Source of the DNA: Bacteroidales bacterium
GTDB lineage: Bacteria; Bacteroidota; Bacteroidia; Bacteroidales; UBA932
Assembly (NCBI GenBank): GCA_017458145.1
Contig: JAFTGA010000033.1
Location: 1-47,907, forward strand
DNA: 47,907 nt
Direction of reading: 5' to 3'
Shown here: in pieces, positions 33,085 through 41,162 of the stretch
Position numbering within the stretch: position 1 is the first letter of the stretch
Layout: each line of letters begins with the position of its first letter
Position numbers and translations under genes: made by a program
Notes under the pieces: model-generated
Databases searched by the model: none
Told to the model about the DNA's origin: nothing
What the model saw: only the letters and a program-made list of their open reading frames with translations

Positions 33085-33085
33085 A
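33085..33085 (+). other. Start point of the five-gene rod-shape operon (33085-38590)
   Basis: The five genes mreB, mreC, mreD, mrdA and rodA follow each other with gaps of two bases or less, or with ATGA overlaps. All components of the core elongasome except RodZ are present in the usual order. Confidence 0.8.
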
Positions 33086-34113
33086 TGGCATTTTCGTTTC
33101 TGAATCAAGAATTGGCTATCGACCTCGGTACCGCCAACACGGTCATTTACCAGAATGACCAGATCGTGCTGGATGAGCCGAGCATCGTGGCCATCGACAA
33201 TAATACGGGCAAGTGCATAGCCTTGGGCCAGCAGGCAAAACTGATGCACGAGCGCACCAGTCCCGGCGTCAAGACCATCCGGCCCTTGCGCGACGGCGTG
33301 ATCGCCGACTTCAATGCTGCGGAGATGATGATCCGCGGCTTCATCAAGCAGGCGGGCGGCCGCCACCACAGTCTTTTCACCCCGAACCTAAAGGTGGTGG
33401 TCGGCATCCCTTCCGGCTCCACGGAAGTGGAGATCCGTGCCGTGCGCGACTCCACCGAACACGCCGGCGGACGCGACGTTTTCCTCATCTTCGAGCCGAT
33501 GGCCGCAGCGCTCGGTATCGGGCTCAACGTCGAAGCCCCGCAGGGCAACATGGTCGTGGACATCGGCGGCGGCACCACGGAGATTGCCGTGATTTCTCTC
33601 GGCGGCCTGGTCATCCAGGACAGCATACGGACGGCCGGCGACGTCTTCACGAGCGACATCCAGTACTACCTGCGCCAGCAGCACAACATCAAGGTGGGCG
33701 AGATCACGGCCGAAAAGATCAAGATTGCCGTAGGCGCCGTGATTCCGGATCTGCCGGAAGAAGAGGAACCCGAGCCGTTCATCGTCCGCGGACCGAACCT
33801 GATGACCGCCCATCCCGTCGAGGCGACGATCGTCTATCAGGAGATCGCCCAGTGCCTGGACAAGTCCATCGCGAAAATCGAGACTTCCATCCTCCACGTC
33901 CTGGAGAATACCCCGCCGGAGCTCTACGCCGACATCGTGGAGAACGGCATCTATCTGTCCGGCGGCGGCGCGCTGCTGCGCGGCCTGGCCAAACGCTTCC
34001 AGGACAAGGTCAACATTCAGTTCCACGTGTCCGAGGATCCGTTGCATGCAGTGGCCCGCGGCACGTGCGATGCGCTCAAGCATACCGATCGCTACTCCTT
34101 CCTGATGCGTTAG
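33085..34113 (+). CDS. mreB: Rod shape-determining actin homologue MreB
   Basis: 342 residues with the actin-like ATPase pattern: LAIDLGTANTVIY (phosphate 1), GIPSGSTEVEIRAVRDS, VDIGGGTTEIAVISLGG (phosphate 2), GDVFTSDI, and YLSGGGALLRGLAKRF (adenosine). The protein forms membrane-bound filaments that position the elongation machinery. The length agrees with the family. It is the first gene of the operon and is followed after one base by mreC. Confidence 0.95.
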   Translation: MAFSFLNQELAIDLGTANTVIYQNDQIVLDEPSIVAIDNNTGKCIALGQQAKLMHERTSPGVKTIRPLRDGVIADFNAAEMMIRGFIKQAGGRHHSLFTPNLKVVVGIPSGSTEVEIRAVRDSTEHAGGRDVFLIFEPMAAALGIGLNVEAPQGNMVVDIGGGTTEIAVISLGGLVIQDSIRTAGDVFTSDIQYYLRQQHNIKVGEITAEKIKIAVGAVIPDLPEEEEPEPFIVRGPNLMTAHPVEATIVYQEIAQCLDKSIAKIETSILHVLENTPPELYADIVENGIYLSGGGALLRGLAKRFQDKVNIQFHVSEDPLHAVARGTCDALKHTDRYSFLMR

Positions 34114-34114
34114 G

Positions 34115-34948
34115 ATGCCACGGGGTCAGAAGTCGGCATCCCTGCTCGTGTGCGCGGCAATCTTCATCTTGATGGAGGTTGCTGCGCTTGCAATGCTGCA
34201 TGCCACTTCTACCCTGCAGAATATCTGGATCGACCGGGCTTCGCACCGGACAATGGCCTTCTTCTGGGGCGGCGGGGAGAAATTGCGCAGCCATTTCCTG
34301 CTGGAACGGCTCAACCAGGAGCTGCAGCAGGAGAACACCCTCCTCCAGGAGCGCCTGCGTGCCTATGAGCGTTACGGCGTGGCGCAGGAAGAAGTGGAGC
34401 GGATGGCCGTGCAGGAGTCTGATTCCTATCGCTATACCCCGGCGACGGTGGTCAAGATGAGCCGTAACCGGTCGCATAACTACATCATACTCAACAAAGG
34501 ATCCGAAGACGGGATCCGCCCCCAGTCCGGCATCATTTCCGACCGGGGCGTGGTGGGAATCGTGGAGGCGGTGGACCGGCGCTACAGCTACGGGGTGACG
34601 TTGATGAATCCCGACATGAGTGTCGGGGCCCGGGTGGGGAAATCGGATATCGTGGCACCGCTCTCCTGGGACGGAATGACCAGTTCCGGGGCTGTCGTGC
34701 GCAACCTTCCGCCTCATATCTCGATCGCGCCCGGCGATACGGTGCGGACGAGCGGCTATTCTACGATTTTTCCGCCGGACATTCCGATCGGCGTGACCGG
34801 TGAAACCCGCCTCGTGGACGGATCCACCCGGCAGGTGTACGTACACCTGTTCCAGGATTTCCTGACGGTCCGCTATGTGACTGTCGTCGAGAATCTGGAG
34901 CGGAGTGCCATCATGGCCCTGGAGGCTGAAGGGGAGGGCGGGCAATGA
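34115..34948 (+). CDS. mreC: Rod shape-determining protein MreC
   Basis: 277 residues. One transmembrane helix near the N-terminus (about 8-28, LLVCAAIFILMEVAALAML) is followed by a coiled coil (LNQELQQENTLLQERLRAYE) and two beta-barrel-type domains with INKGSEDGI-like and GVVGIVEAVD motifs (here LNKGSEDGIRPQSGIISDRG, DRGVVGIVEAVDRR). MreC bridges MreB and PBP2 in the periplasm. The start is one base after mreB, and the stop overlaps mreD in an ATGA. Confidence 0.9.
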   Translation: MPRGQKSASLLVCAAIFILMEVAALAMLHATSTLQNIWIDRASHRTMAFFWGGGEKLRSHFLLERLNQELQQENTLLQERLRAYERYGVAQEEVERMAVQESDSYRYTPATVVKMSRNRSHNYIILNKGSEDGIRPQSGIISDRGVVGIVEAVDRRYSYGVTLMNPDMSVGARVGKSDIVAPLSWDGMTSSGAVVRNLPPHISIAPGDTVRTSGYSTIFPPDIPIGVTGETRLVDGSTRQVYVHLFQDFLTVRYVTVVENLERSAIMALEAEGEGGQ

Positions 34949-35460
34949 GCAGGCGGACCCTCATCTATCTGTTGCTGTTCCTGATTCAGGCGGCGCTGTG
35001 GAATTATTTCAATTTCTCGCAGTTCCTGACCATCGTTTTCCTGCCTGCGATGATTTTCTGCCTGCCGGTTTCCTACGGTACGGTGCGGACGATGGTTGTC
35101 GCTTTCCTGACCGGGCTGGCGCTGGATTTCATCGTGACCGGCCAGTTGGGACTGACCTCTTTCGCCCTGGTCCCCGTGGCCCTGCTGCGCCGTCCGGTTA
35201 TCAGATTCAACTTCGGCGCGGAAATTTTCGCCCGCGGCGAAGAACTTTCGTTCCGGCGGCAGGGCTGGCAGAAATTCGTTCCGTCCCTGTTTCTGCTGAC
35301 GGCCGTCTTCCTGCTGCTTTATATCTGGGTGGACAACGCCGGGATGCATCCGTTCTGGTTCTGCGCCGTCAAGTTTGCCGCATCCCTGGCTGCAAGCGGA
35401 TCCGTGTCCGTCTGGATCGCCTTCCTGATGCTTGAAGAAACCGGTGAGCGATGGAAATGA
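34945..35460 (+). CDS. mreD: Rod shape-determining protein MreD
   Basis: 171 residues, almost wholly hydrophobic, with five predicted transmembrane helices (LIYLLLFLIQAALW, FLTIVFLPAMIFC, MVVAFLTGLALDFIV, SLFLLTAVFLLLYIW, FAASLAASGSVSVWIAF). DFIVTGQLGLTSFALV matches the conserved D-x-x-x-G-xx-G region of MreD. It is an integral partner of MreC and PBP2. Both ends overlap neighbours (ATGA with mreC; the mrdA start lies within its last codons). Confidence 0.85.
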   Translation: MSRRTLIYLLLFLIQAALWNYFNFSQFLTIVFLPAMIFCLPVSYGTVRTMVVAFLTGLALDFIVTGQLGLTSFALVPVALLRRPVIRFNFGAEIFARGEELSFRRQGWQKFVPSLFLLTAVFLLLYIWVDNAGMHPFWFCAVKFAASLAASGSVSVWIAFLMLEETGERWK

Positions 35461-37274
35461 ACCGGAAGAACAAGATCCTGATCGGGCTGGGTGCCGTGGC
35501 CGGCATCCTGCTTGTGAAGCTGTTCTATATCCAGATCATCAACGACAAATACAAAGTGGACGCGTCGAACAATTCGATGGTCTATAACTACATCTATCCG
35601 CCGCGCGGAGTCATCTACGACCGGAACGGCGAGATCCTGGTCGGCAACGAGGTCTGCTATGACATTTCCGTGACGCCGCGTGACGTTCAGCCTTTTGACA
35701 CCCTGGCACTTGCTGCGGCGCTGGGGATCGAGCCGGACTACATCCGGGAGCGGATGGCTTATTACCGCCAGTATCGCACCCGCATCGGCTACCAGACGCT
35801 TTCCTTCCTCAAGCATATCCCGCAGGAGAATTATATCCGGTTCACCGAAGAGGCGTATCGGTTCCCGGGCTTCCGGGCGGAAGTGCGCAGCGTCCGTCAG
35901 TACCCGTTCAATGCCGGTGGCAACTTGCTGGGATACATTTCGGAGGTGGACGCCGATTATATCAAGAACCACCCGGATTACCGCTCCGGAGACTATGTCG
36001 GCAGGACCGGCCTGGAAGCCGCGATGGAGGAGAAACTGCGCGGCGTCAAGGGTTATCATATCTACCTGCGCGACTCGCGCAACCGTGTCCAGTCGCCGTA
36101 TATGGACGGAGCCGAGGACAAGGAAGCGGAACCCGGCAAGGATGTCGTGTCCACGATCGACGCCCATCTTCAGCAGTATGGCCAGCAGCTGATGGAAGGC
36201 AAGGTCGGCTCGGTCGTGGCGATTGAGCCGTCCACCGGGGAGATCCTTGCGATGGTCTCCAGCCCGGGCATCGACGTGGATGTGCTCAGCGACATCGGCA
36301 GGCACTATTCCGAGATCTCCCGCAACCCGCGCAAACCGATGTTCAACCGGACGGTGATGGCCTCTTACCCGCCAGGCTCCGTCTTCAAGTTGGTCAACGG
36401 CTTGATCGGCCTGCAGGAAGGGACGCTGACCCCATCCAACAGGTATCCCTGCGTGCACGGTTTCCCCTACGGCGGTAACCGCCGGCTGGGCTGCCATGGG
36501 CATGCCTCCCCGCTCGATCTGCTGAGCGCTATCGCCACTTCGTGCAACGGCTACTTCTGCTACGTCTTCCGCAACATCCTGGACAACAAAAAGTACAAGA
36601 ATACCGCGGAGGCTCTTGACGCCTGGCGGGAATATGTGCTGAGTTTCGGCTTCGGACGCAAACTGGGCAGCGATTTCCCCTCGGAGCTGGGCGGCAATAT
36701 CCCGACATCCGCTTTCTATGACCGGGTGTACGGGAAGGGGCGCTGGCGCTTCCAGACCATTATCTCACTCTCCATCGGGCAGGGAGAAATCGGCGCCACT
36801 CCGCTCCAGATTGCCAATCTGGCCGCCACGATGGCCAACCGGGGGTACTACTACATCCCGCATATCGTCAAGGATTCCGACGGGATTGAAATAGACCCCA
36901 AATACAAGGAGCGGCAGTACACCCTGGTTGACACCGCACATTTCCATAAGGCCGTACAGGGGATGTATATGGCCGTGAACGGCGGCGGGTCGGCCGGGGG
37001 CACGGCGTTCAGCGCACGTATTCCGGGACTGGATGTGTGCGGCAAGACGGGTACGGCCCAGAACCCGCACGGCAAGGACAATTCCGTGTTTATCTGTTTC
37101 GCGCCCAAGGACGATCCCAAGATCGCCGTGGCGGCGTATGTGGAAAATGCCGGCTTTGGCGCCACCTGGGCGCTTCCGGTGGCTTCGCTGATGCTCGAGA
37201 AATACCTCAACGGAGAGATCTCCGAGTCACGCAAGTATCTTGAGGACCGATTGTTGACCACCCGATTCTTTTGA
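35451..37274 (+). CDS. mrdA: Penicillin-binding protein 2, elongasome transpeptidase
   Basis: 607 residues from the ATG at 35451; the ATG at 35457, which overlaps the mreD stop as ATGA, is equally possible. One transmembrane helix (about 8-28) precedes a dimerisation domain (PPRGVIYDRNGEILVGN). The transpeptidase domain has Ser310-Lys313 in PPGSVFK, Ser364-Cys-Asn366 in ATSCNGY, and Lys532-Thr-Gly534 in CGKTGTAQN. It cross-links new peptidoglycan strands made by RodA during elongation. The gene lies between mreD and rodA, as in most rod-shaped Bacteroidales. Confidence 0.94.
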   Translation: MEMNRKNKILIGLGAVAGILLVKLFYIQIINDKYKVDASNNSMVYNYIYPPRGVIYDRNGEILVGNEVCYDISVTPRDVQPFDTLALAAALGIEPDYIRERMAYYRQYRTRIGYQTLSFLKHIPQENYIRFTEEAYRFPGFRAEVRSVRQYPFNAGGNLLGYISEVDADYIKNHPDYRSGDYVGRTGLEAAMEEKLRGVKGYHIYLRDSRNRVQSPYMDGAEDKEAEPGKDVVSTIDAHLQQYGQQLMEGKVGSVVAIEPSTGEILAMVSSPGIDVDVLSDIGRHYSEISRNPRKPMFNRTVMASYPPGSVFKLVNGLIGLQEGTLTPSNRYPCVHGFPYGGNRRLGCHGHASPLDLLSAIATSCNGYFCYVFRNILDNKKYKNTAEALDAWREYVLSFGFGRKLGSDFPSELGGNIPTSAFYDRVYGKGRWRFQTIISLSIGQGEIGATPLQIANLAATMANRGYYYIPHIVKDSDGIEIDPKYKERQYTLVDTAHFHKAVQGMYMAVNGGGSAGGTAFSARIPGLDVCGKTGTAQNPHGKDNSVFICFAPKDDPKIAVAAYVENAGFGATWALPVASLMLEKYLNGEISESRKYLEDRLLTTRFF

Positions 37275-37276
37275 GT

Positions 37277-38590
37277 ATGCTGGGCATGGACAAGACTACA
37301 GGCTCCTTCGACAGGGGATTGGGAAAGACCGTTGACTGGTGGATCGTGGCCTGCTACCTGATGCTGGTCTTGATTGGCTGGGTGAACATCTATGCCTCGA
37401 TCCATTCCACGGAACCGGCATCCATCTTTGACTGGACGGCGCGGAGCGGCAAGCAGTTCGTCTGGATCCTGACGGCGTTTGTCCTGGACATCCTGATCCT
37501 CTTCGTGATCAACCCCCGGCTTTGGGAGGTGGTGTCGCCCTATATGTATGTGGTCGTGCTCTTCCTGCTCGTCCTGGTGATTTTTGTCAGCAAAGACGTC
37601 AAGGGTTCCCACTCCTGGTTCGAATTGGGACCGGTCAAGTTCCAGCCGGCTGAAATCTCGAAAATCACGACATCGCTGCTGCTGGCTGCCGTCATGAGCA
37701 AAGCCAATTTCCGTCTGTCCAACCGCAGGCATTTCCTGGCGGTGGCCGCCATCATCGGGCTGCCGATGCTGGCCATCCTGGGCGAGAGCGAGACAGGCTC
37801 CGCGCTGGTCTATGTCGGCTTTCTGCTGGTTCTGTACCGGGAGGGAATGTCCGGAATCTGGCTGGTTCAACTCGGGATGGCCATCCTGCTCTTCATCCTG
37901 ACCCTGATTACCGATTGGTGGGTGTCGGTGGCCGTACTTTTCGCCATCTGCGCTTTCTACTACATCCAGTTCCTGCGTCACACGCGCCGCGAGTCGATCC
38001 ATATCCGGCGCCGCGCGCTTTTCCGCACGCTCCTGGCTTTCGCCGCAGGCGTCATGATGGTATTTGCGACGGATTTCATCTTCGAGAATGTCCTGCAGGA
38101 CCACCAGCGCAAGCGCATCGAGGTGCTTCTCGGCCTGAAGGAGGACCCGTCCGGCGTCGGTTACAACGTGCGCCAGTCGATGATCGCCATCGGCTCGGGC
38201 GGCCTGGCCGGTAAGGGCTTCCTGCAGGGGACGCAGACCACCTACGGGTTCGTACCGGAGCAGAGCACCGACTTCATTTTCTGCACCGTCGGAGAGGAAT
38301 GGGGCTTCCTGGGCTGCCTGACCGTGATCCTGCTGTATGTCTTCCTGATCTGGCGCATCATCACGGATGCCGACAAGAGCCGGGAGGCGTTTACCCGGAT
38401 CTATGGTTATTGCCTGGCGTCCTGCCTGATGATGCACCTGTTCATCAACATCGGGATGACCATCGGCCTGATGCCGGTGATCGGCATCCCGCTGCCCCTG
38501 CTCAGCTACGGCGGCTCTTCGCTGTGGGCCTTCTCCGTGATGATCTTCATTTTCATCGCGCTTGACCGCCAGGAGAAGAAATATTTTTAA
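37277..38590 (+). CDS. rodA: Peptidoglycan glycosyltransferase RodA (SEDS family)
   Basis: 437 residues from the ATG at 37277; the in-frame TTG at 37271 overlaps the mrdA stop (TTGA) and could be used. About ten transmembrane helices are visible. SEDS landmarks are SHSWFELGPVKFQPAEISKI, LGESETGSALVYVGF, STDFIFCTVGEEWGF, and GIPLPLLSYGGSSLWA. RodA polymerises lipid II together with PBP2. A long loop between helices (RHTRRESIHIRRR) is basic. The gene ends the operon 10 bp before a tRNA promoter box. Confidence 0.94.
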   Translation: MLGMDKTTGSFDRGLGKTVDWWIVACYLMLVLIGWVNIYASIHSTEPASIFDWTARSGKQFVWILTAFVLDILILFVINPRLWEVVSPYMYVVVLFLLVLVIFVSKDVKGSHSWFELGPVKFQPAEISKITTSLLLAAVMSKANFRLSNRRHFLAVAAIIGLPMLAILGESETGSALVYVGFLLVLYREGMSGIWLVQLGMAILLFILTLITDWWVSVAVLFAICAFYYIQFLRHTRRESIHIRRRALFRTLLAFAAGVMMVFATDFIFENVLQDHQRKRIEVLLGLKEDPSGVGYNVRQSMIAIGSGGLAGKGFLQGTQTTYGFVPEQSTDFIFCTVGEEWGFLGCLTVILLYVFLIWRIITDADKSREAFTRIYGYCLASCLMMHLFINIGMTIGLMPVIGIPLPLLSYGGSSLWAFSVMIFIFIALDRQEKKYF

Positions 38591-38599
38591 AAAAATACG

Positions 38600-38607
38600 T
38601 ACCTTTG
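38600..38607 (+). promoter_or_regulatory. Promoter -7 box for tRNA-Leu
   Basis: TACCTTTG, 8 bp before the predicted tRNA 5' end, fits TAnnTTTG. A -33 TTG is not clear. Confidence 0.55.
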
Positions 38608-38614
38608 CATCCAC

Positions 38615-38912
38615 GCCTTGGTGGTGGAATGGTAGACACGAGGGACTTAAATCCAAATTGAGTGCTCGTTCCGAAAGGAGCGATGTAGAATGTCGTAAAT
38701 TCAAGGAAGCCTTAACGGGTAATGCCGATGGTAATCTTGAGCCGAGCCTCCGGCAGGAGGAAGGTGCAGAGACTAGACACGACACACCTAAAGATCCAGG
38801 ATCTATGGTGAAGGAATAGTCCAGACCACAAACGGAAGGTGGCGAAAGCCATAGTGGTATGAAAATCCCTTGGCCCGAAACGGCCGTGCGGGTTCGAGTC
38901 CCGCCCGGGGCA
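38615..38912 (+). tRNA. tRNA-Leu(UAA) interrupted by a group I intron
   Basis: The exons are 38615-38648 and 38862-38912, giving a mature tRNA of 85 nt. The acceptor stem pairs GCCTTGG (38615-38621) with CCGGGGC (38905-38911), with two adjacent U.G pairs, and the discriminator is A38912. The D arm contains GGTAGACACG. The anticodon stem AGGGA/TCCCT encloses the loop CTTAAAA, anticodon UAA. A type II variable arm (GGCC/GGCC) and a T arm (GCGGG-TTCGAGT-CCCGC) follow. CCA is not encoded. The intron lies between U34 and A35. Without the intron, the gene folds as a standard bacterial leucine tRNA, so it should be functional after splicing. Confidence 0.93.
38649..38861 (+). ncRNA. Group I intron in tRNA-Leu(UAA), IC3-like
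   Basis: 213 nt with no room for a homing endonuclease. The elements found by hand are as follows. P1: exon ACUU with GAGU (38660-38663), a U.G pair at the 5' splice site. P2: CGTTCC/GGAGCG closed by a GAAA loop. P3: TGTCGT (38691-38696) with ACGACA (38779-38784). P4: TCAAGG (38701-38706) with TCTTGA. P7: GACTA (38771-38775) with TAGTC (38817-38821), next to GGTGCAGAGACTA. P8: CACC/GGTG. A terminal GAAA-capped hairpin lies before the 3' site. The last base is the conserved G (38861). The core segments AAGGTGCAGAGACT and ATAGTCC match those I know from the Anabaena and plastid tRNA-Leu introns. Confidence 0.92.
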
Positions 38913-38920
38913 CAAATTTT

Positions 38921-38955
38921 CTCCGTATCTTATTGGATTCCAATTTGATACGGAG
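38921..38955 (+). terminator. Strong hairpin terminator after tRNA-Leu
   Basis: CTCCGTATC (38921-38929) pairs with GATACGGAG (38947-38955). Inside, ATTGGA pairs with TCCAAT after a TT/TT internal loop. A T-rich run (ATTTGTTTTCTTCTC) follows. It starts 9 nt after the tRNA. Confidence 0.75.
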
Positions 38956-39078
38956 ATTTGTTTTCTTCTCGCCCCACCCGTGCCCCACCAAATTTCCGGG
39001 TGTGGTTTCTCCACTCTTTTTCCAACGTCACTTGATAGTGGGGACCGATATCCTACAGCCCCATATTGCTGACAAGGA

Positions 39079-39110
39079 TTTGAATGTGGTGGAATAAATG
39101 ATTATCTTCG
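39079..39110 (+). promoter_or_regulatory. Promoter for the Bro-N gene
   Basis: TTTG at 39079-39082 and TATCTTCG at 39103-39110, 20 bp apart, match the -33/-7 elements well. The ATG is at 39130. Confidence 0.6.
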
Positions 39111-39129
39111 CAGAAAAGAACGTTTGCTT

Positions 39130-39984
39130 ATGGGACAAAAAGAGGCGCTACAGCTATTTGAGGACAAGAAAATAAGAACGGCATGGAGCGAGGACGATGA
39201 AAAATGGTATTTTTCCATCGTTGATGTTGTCGGTGCACTAACAGATCAGCCTACACCCAAAAGAGCCAGTACATATTGGTCGGTTTTAAAGACTAGGCTT
39301 AAGGAAGAAGGCGCAGAGGAACTTCTTACAAATTGTAAGAGGTTGAAAATGTTGTCTGCAGACGGGAAGCATCATCCGACTGATGTCGCTGACATTCAAA
39401 CTATTTTCCGCATCATTCAATCGGTCCCATCAGCCAAGGCCGAGCCTATCAAACAGTGGATGGCCAGGGTTGCAAGTGATCGCGTTGATGAAATGCAGGA
39501 TCCCGAACTGGCCATAGACCGTGGTTACGAGTATTATCGCAGGCTCGGGTATTCGGAAGCGTGGATTAATGAGCGAATGAAGGGTAAGGATGCCCGTAAA
39601 GCCCTTACAGATGAATGGCAGCGGACAGGTGTCTCCGGACAGCAATACGCGACTCTTACCGATATTATTACGTATGAATGGTCGGGGATGACCACGCGTC
39701 AGTACAAAACCTACAAAGGCCTTAAGAAGGAAAACCTTCGTGATCACATGACACGAACTGAGAGTGCGTTGAATACGTTGGCCGAAGTCGCAGCCACGGA
39801 ATTGTCCCAAAAGATAGACCCCAAAGGGTTCAAAGAGCAGAAGTCCATTGCTAAGCGAGGTGGCCGCGTTGCCGCGACGGCAAGAAAAGAGTTGGAGAAA
39901 CAACTTGGACAGAGTGTGGTTACACGCCAAAACGCTAGGGCTCTTCATGGGCCAGAAACACCAGAACAGATTGAAGAACAATAA
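39130..39984 (+). CDS. Bro-N domain protein (phage/mobile-element type)
   Basis: 284 residues from the ATG at 39130; an in-frame TTG at 39124 is less likely. The N-terminal Bro-N domain is clear: LFEDKKIRTAWSEDDEKWYFS, then VVDVVGALTDQPTPKRASTYW, and DVADIQTIFRIIQSVPS near 90-105. The C-terminal half has YATLTDIITYEWSGMTTRQY, LKKENLRDHM and ARKELEKQLGQSVVT, as in the long Bro-N proteins of Bacteroidales mobile elements and prophages. Bro-N is a DNA-binding domain found in baculovirus BRO and phage antirepressors; the role here may be regulatory. It is the first gene after tRNA-Leu and starts the mobile region, coupled to the next gene by TAATG. Confidence 0.85.
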   Translation: MGQKEALQLFEDKKIRTAWSEDDEKWYFSIVDVVGALTDQPTPKRASTYWSVLKTRLKEEGAEELLTNCKRLKMLSADGKHHPTDVADIQTIFRIIQSVPSAKAEPIKQWMARVASDRVDEMQDPELAIDRGYEYYRRLGYSEAWINERMKGKDARKALTDEWQRTGVSGQQYATLTDIITYEWSGMTTRQYKTYKGLKKENLRDHMTRTESALNTLAEVAATELSQKIDPKGFKEQKSIAKRGGRVAATARKELEKQLGQSVVTRQNARALHGPETPEQIEEQ

Positions 39985-40673
39985 TGACCTTTATGGACAT
40001 CATAACCCCTATCCCCAAGACGCTCATTCCGGACGATGAGCGGCGCAAGGGTGTGAACCGGGGCTTCCTCATTGCGGCAGCGCTCATCTTTCTTTTTCTT
40101 TTCATCTACTGGCTGTTCAAGGATTTGGCGGAAATTACTGACGCCTCCGGACACCCGTTCCTACTTGTCCTTCTGGGACTGGCCAAGGTCCTTGCCGGAG
40201 TCATCATGTATCTGGTCGCTTGTTGGGGCTGCAGAGTTTGCGTGCATGTATATACGCTTAAATCGGGCGCCAACAGGTCTAAGCCACCAAAGTCCATAGA
40301 ACCCCAGCCCGTGATGAATCTTTCTGAGCCAGACCCTCCTGCTATCAGGGACCTGTGCGAGGAAGGAACGCCGCATCAGTTCTTCTCAAATCTTTACCAG
40401 TGGATAGCTCTTGAGAGCAACCGAAAAGGCCCTCAACTGGCATATCTTTACTATGCCCTCTCCCTGAATCATATCCTCAAGGACCCTAAGCCGAAGAAAA
40501 TGCTAAATGCGCTGATGAACACTTATCCGGACTTCACGTTCGCGAAAGACAGTGCATTCCGCCATGCATGCTCGAATATCAAAAACCGTCCGGAGGGTCG
40601 GGAAAAGAAGGAAGACCAGGCCAGGATTGCCGCGATTTACAAGGAACTGACAGCGCCAAAGTTGCCAAAGTAG
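39984..40673 (+). CDS. Membrane protein of the mobile element, unknown function
   Basis: 229 residues; the ATG shares a base with the previous TAA. Two transmembrane helices at about 28-46 (FLIAAALIFLFLFIYWLF) and 60-82 (LLVLLGLAKVLAGVIMYLVACW) are followed by a cytoplasmic helical domain of about 140 residues with a Lys/Glu-rich tail (GREKKEDQARIAAIYKEL). I do not recognise the family. Its place between a Bro-N gene and mobilization genes suggests it belongs to the mobile backbone. Confidence 0.65.
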   Translation: MTFMDIITPIPKTLIPDDERRKGVNRGFLIAAALIFLFLFIYWLFKDLAEITDASGHPFLLVLLGLAKVLAGVIMYLVACWGCRVCVHVYTLKSGANRSKPPKSIEPQPVMNLSEPDPPAIRDLCEEGTPHQFFSNLYQWIALESNRKGPQLAYLYYALSLNHILKDPKPKKMLNALMNTYPDFTFAKDSAFRHACSNIKNRPEGREKKEDQARIAAIYKELTAPKLPK

Positions 40674-40704
40674 CCAGCAAAATCAGCCAAATTAACCAAT
40701 AATT

Positions 40705-40735
40705 CTTGCCAGACTTGCCATAACAGCCTGGCAAG
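40705..40735 (+). terminator. Hairpin between the membrane-protein gene and the HTH leader
   Basis: CTTGCCAG (40705-40712) pairs perfectly with CTGGCAAG (40728-40735), flanked by AATT on both sides. No strong T run follows, so it may be a weak terminator or a processing signal. Confidence 0.45.
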
Positions 40736-40750
40736 TAATTCGCCCTTATT

Positions 40751-40849
40751 GTTGTAGTACGGCATGCCGTCATCCGATAGTCGGGTGGCGGCTTTTCCGT
40801 TACGGGCCTCTGGCGGCAAAGTCCTTAACCCGCCCAGAACTACTACAAC
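40751..40849 (+). promoter_or_regulatory. 99-nt structured leader of the excisionase-like gene
   Basis: GTTGTAGTA (40751-40759) pairs with TACTACAAC (40841-40849), closing a 99-nt element that ends one base before the ATG at 40851. Inside are the perfect palindrome ACGGCATGCCGT (40759-40770) and a CGGGT/ACCCG pair (about 40782-40786 and 40827-40831). The ATG would be exposed at the foot of the long stem. This could be a cis-acting RNA that controls translation, or a DNA site bound by a protein. Confidence 0.5.
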
Positions 40850-40850
40850 T

Positions 40851-41162
40851 ATGGACCTACAGTCTATCATCGAGAATGGCTGTGCCAACGTGACCATTCA
40901 AATCACGGCAAAGGACCTCAAGGACTTTGCTAACCATCTATTTGAAACCGCCGTCAGGAGGGCCAGGGCCGAGCAGGCATCGGCCGACGGAGAGGATTAT
41001 CTGAGCAAAGCCGAAGTGATGGAACTCTTCGGCGTCTGCGATACCACCCTCTGGCTTTGGGCCAAGAACAATTATCTCAAGCCTGTGAAAGCCGGACGCA
41101 AGGTTCTGTACCGGAAGGGCGATGTAGAGAGATTTCTTAGCGCAAAGGAGGACCGGCCATGA
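40851..41162 (+). CDS. Excisionase-like helix-turn-helix protein
   Basis: 103 residues from the ATG at 40851. The N-terminal 40 residues are helical (DLKDFANHLFETAVRRARAE). The C-terminal 55 residues carry a MerR/excisionase-type HTH_17: YLSKAEVMELFGVCDTTLWLW, then LKPVKAGRKVLYRKGDVERFL. In Bacteroidales such proteins sit upstream of the replication and mobilization genes of mobilizable elements and act as excision factors or regulators. The ATGA overlap with the next gene implies cotranslation. Confidence 0.85.
   Translation: MDLQSIIENGCANVTIQITAKDLKDFANHLFETAVRRARAEQASADGEDYLSKAEVMELFGVCDTTLWLWAKNNYLKPVKAGRKVLYRKGDVERFLSAKEDRP

Noticed and set aside
38712-39014. A 100-codon leftward frame containing GRDSNPHGRFGP
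   Set aside because: It is the antisense translation of the tRNA-Leu exon and intron; this peptide string is a well-known false gene product from tRNA genes.
38956-39060. Repeated GTGCCCCACC-like words after the tRNA terminator as an attachment repeat
   Set aside because: The words do not match the tRNA 3' end closely enough and no second distant copy was found.
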